A stretch of DNA of 5,334 nucleotides, taken from positions 1-5,334 of the forward strand of contig CAAEVD010000180.1 of the NCBI GenBank assembly GCA_900759435.1. Direction: 5' to 3'. The notes under the pieces are model-generated. The model worked only from the letters and a program-made list of their open reading frames with translations, ran no database searches and had not been told where the DNA came from. Shown piece by piece: positions 1 through 5,334 of the stretch. The DNA is from an uncultured Collinsella sp. (lineage in GTDB: Bacteria; Actinomycetota; Coriobacteriia; Coriobacteriales; Coriobacteriaceae). The translations under genes were made by a program, and so were the position numbers. Each line of letters opens with the position of its first letter. The stretch's first letter is position 1.

Positions 1-42
1 AGCTAGACTGTTTAGCCGCCCTGAAGGTTTATGCAGGGAGCA

Positions 43-52
43 TGTGATCACA
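43..52. promoter_or_regulatory. Perfect 10-bp palindrome upstream of rho, possible operator
   Basis: The sequence TGTGATCACA is a perfect palindrome, 29 bases before the rho start codon. Its arms TGTGA/TCACA equal the half-sites recognised by CRP/FNR-type regulators, but those sites normally have a six-base spacer and here there is none. It could be an operator for another dimeric regulator or chance. Only its symmetry and position support it. Confidence 0.25.
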
Positions 53-81
53 GGGCTTGAAAAGAAAGTTGAGCAAACACT

Positions 82-1353
82 GTGTCTGATCAACAACAAG
101 AAAACGAAATAACGACGACGCAAACGGCTCCCGCTGCACCGGTTACGTCGGACCAGGCCGTGCTTTCCGCGCCGGCGCAGGTCTCGGCTCCCGAGGCGCT
201 TAAGGCCGCCGCGCCCACCACGCCCGTTGCTAGCGAGGAGGCTGCTCCCGCTAAGCCTAAGCGCACGCGTCGTTTGGCCAAGCCTGCTGCGGACGGCGAG
301 GATGCCGAAAAGCCCAAGCGTCGTACGACGCGCACCACGCGCGCGAAGCGCCCCGTTGCCACCGATGCTTCGGCCCCCATTTCCGATGAGGTCGCGCAGG
401 CCCGTGCACTGGCGCAGATTAGCGAGGCCCAGGTTGTGCGTGCCCGCCGTCGCGCTGCCGAGCGCGAGGCCGCGGCATTGACTGAGCTCGCTGCGCCGGT
501 CACCCCCGAGGCTCCTGCTGCCGAACAGTCGGCCGAGAAGACGGCACCGCGCACGCGTCGCCGTGCGGCAGCCAAGACGCAGCAGCCCGTCGAGCAGCTG
601 ACTCCTGAGGTCGCTGAAGCTCCGGCTCGTTCTGCGGCAGGGGAGGGCGCTTCCTCCGCTGAGCCCGTCGTGCACGCTGAGGTCAACGAGGTTCCCGTCG
701 TTGATCCGGCTCTGCGCCCGCATCGTCGTGGCCGCAAGCCCAAGGCGTATGTTGAGGCCGAGAAAGCCGCTGCCGCAGCAGCTGCTGCCCAGGGCGCAGC
801 GGTGACGGCCGAGCCTACGGCCACGGTCGATGCCCCGGTCCAGGACGCTCCGTCCACCGAGGCTCCCGCATCTGCCGATGCCGAGCCCGCCGATGTCCGT
901 CCCGGCCGCAGCCGTCGCACCGCGGCAAAGCGCTCGACGAAGGCGAAGGTCAAGGCTGAGGCTAAGCCCGTCGACGACAAGTCCTCCGAGGCAAACGCCG
1001 ATGCCGCTTCCGAGGCCGAGAACGTCGACCAGCCGGCAACTGAGAAGCCCAAGCGCACGCGCAAGAAGTCCGCGAGGGCCAAGGGTGCCGAGCAGCAGGG
1101 CGACGCCGAACCCAGCAACCATGCCAACGCCGACGCCAAGGCAGAGGGCGAGGCTCCGTCCGGCACCGATGCAACCGCAGCCGCGGCTACCGAAGGCACC
1201 GAGACCGAAGAGGGCGCCCGCCCCAGCCGCCGTCAGCACAAGCGCAACGACGAGCGCAACGACCGCAAGGACGATCGCAACAACGACCGCCGCAGCCGTC
1301 AGCGCGACCGCAAACAGCGCAACAAGGAGCGCAACGCCGCCCCCACCGAGCCC
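82..1353 (+). other. Rho N-terminal disordered extension with repeated basic patches
   Basis: Residues 1-424 of Rho are dominated by Ala, Pro, Glu, Asp, Lys and Arg and show no recognisable fold. Basic clusters recur between acidic or Ala/Pro-rich spacers: KPKRTRR at 58-64, KPKRR at 77-81, RTRRR at 157-161, RRGRKPK at 215-221, GRSRR at 275-279, KPKRTRKK at 322-329, and an Arg/Asn/Asp-rich run at about 383-418. KPKRTR occurs identically at two places (bases 253-270 and 1045-1062). A run of eight Ala lies near residue 230. Actinobacterial Rho proteins are known to carry Arg-rich insertions here, and that of Micrococcus luteus has been linked to termination on structured RNA. Disorder is inferred from composition. 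Confidence 0.85.
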
Positions 1354-2625
1354 ACGCTTTCGCGCGAGGAGCTTGCGGCCATGAAGGTCGCCGAACTGCG
1401 TGAGAAGGCAAAAGAGTTCGAGATCGAGACGACAGGCAAGAAGAAGGCCGAGCTCGTCGAGGAGATCTACACCACCGCCGCGAAGGCCGAGGGCTTCCGC
1501 GATATTAAGGGCATCCTGCAGATTCGCCCGGACAGCTCCGGTATCATCCACGCCCACGGTTACATGAAGTCCCACGAGGACGCCTTTGTTCCCGCTTACC
1601 TCATCCGCTCCGCGCGCCTGCGCACGGGCGATGTCATCGAGGGCTCGCTGCGCCCCTCGCGCGGCGGCGACAAGCGCGCCGGCCTCGCTAAGATCACGAC
1701 CGTTAACGGCATGGATCCCGAGCAGATCCGCAACCGCCCCAAGTTCGGCGACCTTACCCCGGTCTATCCCAACGAGCCGCTGCGTATGGAGCACGGCAAG
1801 GATTCCATTACCGGTCGCGCCATCGATATCGTGTCGCCGATCGGCAAGGGCCAGCGTGGCCTGATCGTGTCGCCGCCCAAGGCCGGCAAGACAACGATCC
1901 TTAAGAAGATCTGCCAGTCCATCTCGATCAACAACCCCGAGGTACACCTCATCTGCCTGCTCGTCGACGAGCGCCCCGAAGAGGTCACCGATATGCAGCG
2001 TTCCATCAAGGGCGAGGTCGTGGCCTCGACCTTCGATATGCCCGCCGACAATCACACCCGCGTGGCCGAGCTCGTTATCGAGCGTGCCAAGCGCATTGTG
2101 GAGCTTGGCGGCGATGTCGTGGTGGTGCTCGACTCCATCACGCGTCTTGCCCGCGCCTACAACCTGGCGGCACCCGCTTCGGGCCGCATCCTTTCGGGCG
2201 GTGTCGATTCGGCGGCCTTGTATCCGCCCAAGCGTTTCCTGGGTGCAGCCCGCAATATCGAGAACGGTGGCTCGCTCACCATCCTCGCCTCCGCCCTTAT
2301 CGACACCGGCTCCAAGATGGATGAGGTCATCTTTGAGGAGTTCAAGGGCACCGGCAACATGGAACTCAAGCTCGACCGCGACCTCGCCGACCGTCGCATC
2401 TTCCCGGCCATCGACCCCGTTGCCTCCGGTACGCGCAACGAGGACCTGCTGGTCGACGAGCAGATGCGCCCGTTTGTCTTTGGCCTGCGTCGCATTCTCG
2501 CCGGTATGAACAACACCGAGCGCGCGGCGGCGTCGTTTATTAAGGGTCTTAAGGGCACCAACACCAACCAGGAGTTCCTGGTGCGTTCGGCCAAAAAGCA
2601 CAGCGACTACGAGCAGACGTTTTAG
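82..2625 (+). CDS. rho: Transcription termination factor Rho with a long N-terminal extension
   Basis: Rho is a hexameric RNA-dependent ATPase and translocase that binds nascent RNA in the cytoplasm and ends transcription. Residues 1-424 are a low-complexity extension. The remaining 423 residues match the full length of E. coli Rho (419 aa). Rho_N helical domain about 426-470; OB-fold RNA-binding domain about 475-540; ATPase about 560-847. Walker A is PPKAGKTT with K603 and T604. The catalytic glutamate segment is VDERPEE with E630 and R631. Walker B is VVVVLDSITR with D684. The Q-loop region is SGGVDSAALYPPKRF (705-719), the R-loop FKGTGN (K755), and the arginine finger R785 in SGTRNE. The start is GTG at 82: an in-frame TGA lies at 70-72 and no other start follows for a long stretch. 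Its ribosome site is weak (AAAGAAAG, 61-68). It is monocistronic in this window, closed by the terminator at 2667-2697. Oddities are the extension length and changed residues in the primary RNA-binding site. Confidence 0.98.
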   Translation: MSDQQQENEITTTQTAPAAPVTSDQAVLSAPAQVSAPEALKAAAPTTPVASEEAAPAKPKRTRRLAKPAADGEDAEKPKRRTTRTTRAKRPVATDASAPISDEVAQARALAQISEAQVVRARRRAAEREAAALTELAAPVTPEAPAAEQSAEKTAPRTRRRAAAKTQQPVEQLTPEVAEAPARSAAGEGASSAEPVVHAEVNEVPVVDPALRPHRRGRKPKAYVEAEKAAAAAAAAQGAAVTAEPTATVDAPVQDAPSTEAPASADAEPADVRPGRSRRTAAKRSTKAKVKAEAKPVDDKSSEANADAASEAENVDQPATEKPKRTRKKSARAKGAEQQGDAEPSNHANADAKAEGEAPSGTDATAAAATEGTETEEGARPSRRQHKRNDERNDRKDDRNNDRRSRQRDRKQRNKERNAAPTEPTLSREELAAMKVAELREKAKEFEIETTGKKKAELVEEIYTTAAKAEGFRDIKGILQIRPDSSGIIHAHGYMKSHEDAFVPAYLIRSARLRTGDVIEGSLRPSRGGDKRAGLAKITTVNGMDPEQIRNRPKFGDLTPVYPNEPLRMEHGKDSITGRAIDIVSPIGKGQRGLIVSPPKAGKTTILKKICQSISINNPEVHLICLLVDERPEEVTDMQRSIKGEVVASTFDMPADNHTRVAELVIERAKRIVELGGDVVVVLDSITRLARAYNLAAPASGRILSGGVDSAALYPPKRFLGAARNIENGGSLTILASALIDTGSKMDEVIFEEFKGTGNMELKLDRDLADRRIFPAIDPVASGTRNEDLLVDEQMRPFVFGLRRILAGMNNTERAAASFIKGLKGTNTNQEFLVRSAKKHSDYEQTF

Positions 2626-2666
2626 ACCAAAAGCCGCACGCTATATCGCCATAAGAACGGGCAATC

Positions 2667-2697
2667 GGGCCGGGGTTTATGCCCCGGCCCTTTCTTT
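2667..2697 (+). terminator. Intrinsic terminator of rho
   Basis: A perfect 9-bp stem, GGGCCGGGG (2667-2675) with CCCCGGCCC (2682-2690), encloses a 6-base loop and is followed by TTTCTTT (2691-2697). It starts 41 bases after the rho stop codon. The very GC-rich stem plus U-rich tail is a classic Rho-independent terminator, so rho appears to be transcribed separately from what follows. Confidence 0.93.
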
Positions 2698-2774
2698 ACG
2701 GCGCCACTCGGCAACATTTTCTGACCTTATGACCGACAAGCAGCAGTTTTCGAGCCATAATCCGGCCTCATCGC

Positions 2775-2803
2775 TTGCAATCGGAGGGTCGGTTTCGCAT
2801 AAT
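2775..2803 (+). promoter_or_regulatory. Sigma70-type promoter for the unknown gene and VanZ unit
   Basis: A -35 element TTGCAA (2775-2780, four of six consensus bases) is separated by exactly 17 bases from a -10 element CATAAT (2798-2803, five of six). It lies between the rho terminator and the next gene, in a locally AT-richer stretch, and would start RNA near 2810, leaving a leader of about 130 nt. The call rests on sequence match and position only. The 77 bases between the terminator and this promoter show nothing else convincing. Confidence 0.6.
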
Positions 2804-2831
2804 AACTTTAAGCTTCGCGACGGAAAACGCA

Positions 2832-2881
2832 GATGAAACGAACCATATACCGTTGCTTTGGGACGCATGTCCCGCTTCATC
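2832..2881 (+). promoter_or_regulatory. Possible structured element in the 5' leader
   Basis: GATGAAACG (2832-2840) can pair with CGCTTCATC (2873-2881) with one mismatch, enclosing a smaller hairpin GGGAC-GCAT-GTCCC (2860-2873) that competes for one base. It lies in the inferred leader of the unknown gene. No known riboswitch or leader family is recognised, and there is no U-tract typical of an attenuator. Pairing of this size can occur by chance. Confidence 0.3.
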
Positions 2882-2928
2882 TTCTCTCGCGCAGCCAACT
2901 AAATGATGCGATTTGGGTGCTGGAAGAT

Positions 2929-2934
2929 GGGGAG
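2929..2934 (+). promoter_or_regulatory. Shine-Dalgarno site fixing the start of the unknown gene
   Basis: GGGGAG ends five bases before ATG at 2940. A longer frame could begin at TTG 2913, but that codon has no comparable site in front of it, so 2940 is preferred as the start. Confidence 0.8.
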
Positions 2935-2939
2935 AGCTC

Positions 2940-4391
2940 ATGGCTTCTTCTGATGCAACACAACGAGCAGTCCTTGCCGGACTTTCCTGCGGGATCGGCC
3001 TTGCCGCCCCCGTGGTGATGTATGCCGCGACGTTGCCGTTCTCGTCGGTCAACGAGACGGTTGTCGCGGGCGCTGTTCCCTTTGCCGTCGGTGCGGTGGC
3101 GGGCGTGGGTATTTACGCCGCCTCGCTGGGCATCTCCGAGTATCGCGCCGAGCATGATGACCGCCTGTTTGAGCCTGATGCCGTGGGCGGCGCCGCTCAG
3201 TTTGGCCGGACCCACAACGAGTTCAAGACCGCCTCGATTCCCGCACAGCAGCAGGGGGCGGCGCCTCAGCCTGCGGCTCCGGCTGATCAGGCCAATGCCG
3301 CACAGCCTTCTTCCGCATTTCTCTCCGGCCTGACCGGTGCGTTCCAGCGCCGCCACGCCGACGATGGCGTTCCCACCATCGCGCGCGCGGCTAACGCCAT
3401 GGATGAGGCCGAGGCCTGGTCTATGATCGACAGCATGCTCGATGACGATTCCCCGGTCAGCTGCGATCCCGTGCGTTCGCGCGATGTCTACCAGGTTGCA
3501 ATCGACGAGCTCACCAACGGTGGAAAGACCGGTTCTTACAATCGCGATGACATCGCCGCTGCCGCACGCGCCGTCTCGGGCTCTCATGCAGCCCCTGCGG
3601 GCAGCACCGCAGCCTTCGTGGCGCTTGTGGCCAACGCCGCCAACAATGCCGCCTATAGCGGCGCATCGTCGGCTGCGTACGCTTCTGCCGCGTCGGCTGC
3701 TTCGGCCGGCCAACAGAGCGCAGCTCAGGCGGCTCCTGTCGCCGACCCCTTTGCCGATGAGCCCCTGGCTGTCGACGAGGAGACCATTGCCGCTCGCCGA
3801 GCTGCCGAAAGCTCGCTTTGGGGCGCTTCGGCCCAAATGCAGGCCGCGGAGGCGGCGCCGTACAACGCCAAGCTCGCCAGCATGCCCATCATTTCCGATG
3901 CCAAGGATGTGGATCTCTCCGATTTGGACGAGCCTGCCGCCATCACTGCTTCTATCGATACCCAAGATCGCGTGGATACCGATAGTCTCCCCGATGCCTC
4001 TCTCGAGGAAGATATCCCCATGGCCGATTATTCGGGCCACGAGGACATGTGGGCCGCCGCTATGGCGATCATGGCCGAGGCTGCCGAGCCCGCCCCCGTG
4101 GCGGTGTCCACGCCTGCAGCCTCACCTGTCTCGGTTGCTCCCGTCTATGTCGGCCGCCACAGCTCCGTGCTTCCCGAGGATACCGCGCGTATCTCGCGCG
4201 AGGGTATCGAGCGCGCCGAGGCTATCGCTGCCGGCGTTATGGAAAACCGTCGCCATGAGCGCGTCAATCAGATTCTCGAGGAAGAGATCAACCGTCTACA
4301 GTCTGCGGCCGTCAAGCGCACGGGCCGTGCCTATCTGAGCGTTATCGAGGGCGGTACCGCCAGCTTTACACCGCTGCGCGCGGAGGCATAA
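2940..4391 (+). CDS. Unrecognised membrane-anchored protein with long acidic Ala-rich tail
   Basis: This 483-aa protein is not recognised and no function is proposed. Two hydrophobic segments, about residues 10-32 and 41-63, are joined by a short polar loop (SSVNET), forming a membrane hairpin. The following stretch carries charges (EYRAEHDDR, 67-75), so the tail is probably cytoplasmic, though the topology is inferred. The tail is rich in Ala, Asp and Glu: an Ala/Gln/Pro linker at about 96-120, an Ala/Ser/Asn/Tyr-rich tract at 221-266, acidic segments at about 310-370, and a charged, probably helical or coiled-coil segment at about 417-457 before a short C-terminus. No enzyme motif is visible. 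A good ribosome site and an upstream promoter support expression, and VanZ follows seven bases later on the same strand. The overlapping minus-strand frame looks like a composition shadow. A cell-envelope scaffold is possible but speculative. Confidence 0.85.
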   Translation: MASSDATQRAVLAGLSCGIGLAAPVVMYAATLPFSSVNETVVAGAVPFAVGAVAGVGIYAASLGISEYRAEHDDRLFEPDAVGGAAQFGRTHNEFKTASIPAQQQGAAPQPAAPADQANAAQPSSAFLSGLTGAFQRRHADDGVPTIARAANAMDEAEAWSMIDSMLDDDSPVSCDPVRSRDVYQVAIDELTNGGKTGSYNRDDIAAAARAVSGSHAAPAGSTAAFVALVANAANNAAYSGASSAAYASAASAASAGQQSAAQAAPVADPFADEPLAVDEETIAARRAAESSLWGASAQMQAAEAAPYNAKLASMPIISDAKDVDLSDLDEPAAITASIDTQDRVDTDSLPDASLEEDIPMADYSGHEDMWAAAMAIMAEAAEPAPVAVSTPAASPVSVAPVYVGRHSSVLPEDTARISREGIERAEAIAAGVMENRRHERVNQILEEEINRLQSAAVKRTGRAYLSVIEGGTASFTPLRAEA

Positions 4392-4398
4392 TTGCCTC
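4382..4398 (+). promoter_or_regulatory. Hairpin covering the VanZ ribosome binding site
   Basis: GAGGCA (4383-4388) pairs perfectly with TGCCTC (4393-4398) around the loop TAAT. The 5' arm contains most of the only good Shine-Dalgarno site, GGAGG (4382-4386). The loop contains the TAA stop of the upstream gene, and the 3' arm abuts the VanZ ATG at 4399. Ribosomes finishing the upstream gene would open the hairpin, which suggests translational coupling. The site lies 12 bases from the ATG, longer than usual. Confidence 0.5.
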
Positions 4399-4848
4399 AT
4401 GGTTAAGCTCGATCGAAAATGGGCGCTTGCCGCCTGCGCCATGGTGCTCGTCATTTGGGGTAATTCGCTGGTTCCCGGTACGGGGTCTGGTTCGTTGAGC
4501 TTGTCGATCATGGAATCCATTCGCGGCTTTTTGCAGGCCCTGGGGCTTCCATACGAGTGGGTGACCAACTTCGTCGTGCGCAAGTGCGCTCATTTTACCG
4601 AGTACATGGTGCTTGGCATCTTGGCGACGCACGCCTTTGACCTCGAAGGCCGGCGCACGTTTGATGTGTTGCTGCCCACGGCGGTGTTCTTGCTGCTTGT
4701 TCCCTCTATCGACGAGACGATCCAGCTTTTTGTGCCCGGTCGCGCCGGCATGATTACCGATGTGATGATCGACTGCTGCGGGGCGACGACAGGCGTCGTG
4801 CTCCGATATCTCTTACGGTCGCTGATTTACACCAAAAAGGCCGCCTAG
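4399..4848 (+). CDS. VanZ-family integral membrane protein
   Basis: This 149-aa protein matches the VanZ-like family, small polytopic membrane proteins named after the teicoplanin-resistance accessory protein VanZ. Their biochemical role is generally unknown. Conserved family features seen are VRKCAHFTEYMVLG (60-73) and the pair DETIQLFVPGR (105-115) and TDVMIDCCGATTG (120-132). Hydrophobic segments lie at about 9-25, 68-80, 90-104 and 122-142, giving an expected four membrane passes, with a basic C-terminal end (YTKKAA). The length is typical for single-domain members. It starts seven bases after the unknown gene, so the two are probably co-transcribed. No vanHAX or other glycopeptide-resistance genes are in the window, so the family name should not be read as resistance. 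Its TAG stop lies inside the stem of the following terminator. Confidence 0.9.
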   Translation: MVKLDRKWALAACAMVLVIWGNSLVPGTGSGSLSLSIMESIRGFLQALGLPYEWVTNFVVRKCAHFTEYMVLGILATHAFDLEGRRTFDVLLPTAVFLLLVPSIDETIQLFVPGRAGMITDVMIDCCGATTGVVLRYLLRSLIYTKKAA

Positions 4849-4884
4849 GACGTTTTGCTTGGTCCTAGGCGGCTTTGTTCGTTT
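4835..4884. terminator. Bidirectional intrinsic terminator between convergent genes
   Basis: GCCGCCTAGGAC (4840-4851) pairs perfectly over 12 bp with GTCCTAGGCGGC (4862-4873) around a 10-base loop. On the plus strand it is followed by TTTGTTCGTTT (4874-4884). On the minus strand the stem is followed by C and then TTTTT (complement of 4834-4838). It can therefore end both the VanZ transcript and the convergent kinase transcript. It overlaps the last three codons and stop of the VanZ gene. The 78 bases between it and the kinase stop show no gene. Confidence 0.92.
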
Positions 4885-4962
4885 GAGGGCCTCTGCGGGG
4901 CGTGACGGTTTTGTCCGGGCGTTTTGCGAGCTTGGCTACGCCGTGCGCCGTTGATGCACCCT

Positions 4963-5334
4963 TTACTGGAGCGCCTGGGCGCCCAGGGCCAGGCAGCCCA
5001 TGATGCCCTGCTTGCCCTCGAGGCTGTTGTTGACAATGTAGGTATCGATGTCGTTGACCTCGGGCGTGACGATATAGCCGTTGAGCATCTCGGCGCACTT
5101 TTTGCGTGCAAGCGGCACGATGGGGGTGTGGTCGGCCACGCCGCCGCCGATGATGATCTTTTGCGGCGCGTAGCACAGCGTGTAGGTCATGAGTGCCTGT
5201 GCCAGATAGCCGGCGAGCAGGTCCATGGCCTCCGGGTCATCGGCCATGTCTCCGGCGCTCTTGCCATCCCAGCGCTTTTTAACGCCGGGGCCGGCGATGA
5301 GGCCCTCGAGGCAGTTGTCGTGGAAGGGGCAGGC
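4963..5334 (-). CDS. ROK-family sugar kinase, probably fructokinase, C-terminal part
   Basis: This partial gene runs off the right edge of the window. The visible 123 C-terminal residues end at TAA (complement of 4963-4965). ROK-family fructokinases phosphorylate fructose to fructose 6-phosphate with ATP in the cytoplasm. Reading from the edge, the fragment begins with CPFHDNCLEGLIAGPG (residues 2-17), the Cys/His cluster that binds structural zinc in ROK kinases, in the form typical of bacterial fructokinases. It is followed by a helical segment AGYLAQALMTYTL, the IIIGGGVADH glycine motif (about 60-69) of the sugar-kinase ATP-binding fold, and a C-terminal GCLALGAQAL. The family is near 290 aa, so about 165 N-terminal residues, including the catalytic Asp region, lie outside. 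It is convergent with VanZ and shares the bidirectional terminator, with a 3' untranslated region of about 90 nt. Glucokinase or mannokinase activity cannot be excluded. Confidence 0.88.
   Translation of the reverse strand, partial: ACPFHDNCLEGLIAGPGVKKRWDGKSAGDMADDPEAMDLLAGYLAQALMTYTLCYAPQKIIIGGGVADHTPIVPLARKKCAEMLNGYIVTPEVNDIDTYIVNNSLEGKQGIMGCLALGAQALQ

Noticed and set aside
3..47. Possible end of an upstream gene (reads LDCLAALKVYAGSM then TGA)
   Set aside because: It is only 14 residues and a second frame (2-112) is also open. There is too little sequence to identify a product.
90..1199. Long minus-strand open frame (369 aa) opposite the Rho extension
   Set aside because: It is an Ala/Ser/Arg-rich shadow created by GC-rich, low-complexity coding on the plus strand. 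It has no domain, and Rho on the other strand is certain.
2756..2761. Second CATAAT box as an additional promoter
   Set aside because: No acceptable -35 element lies 16-18 bases upstream.
2940..2990. Lipoprotein signal at LAGLSC (Cys17) of the unknown protein
   Set aside because: The residues before the Cys (G-L-S) do not fit a lipobox. The N-terminal region has only one basic residue, and a second hydrophobic segment follows, so a membrane hairpin is more likely.
2833..3018. 61-aa plus-strand frame overlapping the start of the unknown gene, possible leader peptide
   Set aside because: There is no ribosome binding site before its ATG, and it overlaps the better-supported gene by 79 bases in another frame. 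The peptide shows no recognisable feature.
2877..4040. Minus-strand open frame (387 aa) opposite the unknown membrane protein
   Set aside because: Its Gly/Arg/His-rich product has no coherent segments. The plus-strand gene has a promoter, a good ribosome site, a membrane hairpin and an operon partner.
4399..4848. Glycopeptide-resistance gene
   Set aside because: VanZ-like proteins are widespread outside resistance clusters, and no vanR, S, H, A or X genes are present here.

Overview
This is a GC-rich window, with coding third positions dominated by G and C, that looks like ordinary chromosome of a high-GC Gram-positive bacterium. The combination of a Rho factor with a very long Ala/Pro/Lys/Arg-rich N-terminal extension, a VanZ-family membrane protein and a ROK-family fructokinase suggests an actinobacterium, most likely a gut Coriobacteriia member such as Collinsella. 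That placement is inference from composition and protein features, not from a database search.

Layout. Positions 1-81 are a short upstream region holding a perfect 10-bp palindrome (43-52) and no convincing gene. Positions 82-2625 (+) encode transcription termination factor Rho, 847 aa. About half of it (residues 1-424) is a low-complexity, probably disordered extension in front of a complete Rho core of about 423 aa. A textbook intrinsic terminator (2667-2697) closes the rho transcript. A sigma70-type promoter (2775-2803) and a leader of roughly 130 nt precede an unrecognised gene (2940-4391, +). That gene encodes a 483-aa protein with an N-terminal hairpin of two membrane helices and a long acidic, Ala-rich tail. 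Seven bases later comes a 149-aa VanZ-family protein (4399-4848, +). The VanZ ribosome binding site lies inside a small hairpin that also contains the stop codon of the upstream gene. A 12-bp-stem bidirectional terminator (4835-4884) overlaps the VanZ stop codon and separates it from a convergent gene, the C-terminal part of a ROK-family sugar kinase, probably fructokinase (4963-5334, -), which runs off the window.

The genes form three transcription units: rho alone, the unknown membrane protein with VanZ, and the ROK kinase. Rho is a global termination ATPase. The second unit is probably a two-gene operon with translational coupling and a function at the membrane that cannot be deduced here. 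The kinase belongs to sugar catabolism and has no obvious link to its neighbours.

The points most worth a second look are in Rho: its long extension with repeated basic patches, and the replacement of several RNA-contacting residues of the primary RNA-binding site while the ATPase motor is fully conserved. The unknown membrane protein and the coupling hairpin come next. No mobile element, CRISPR array, tRNA or rRNA was seen.
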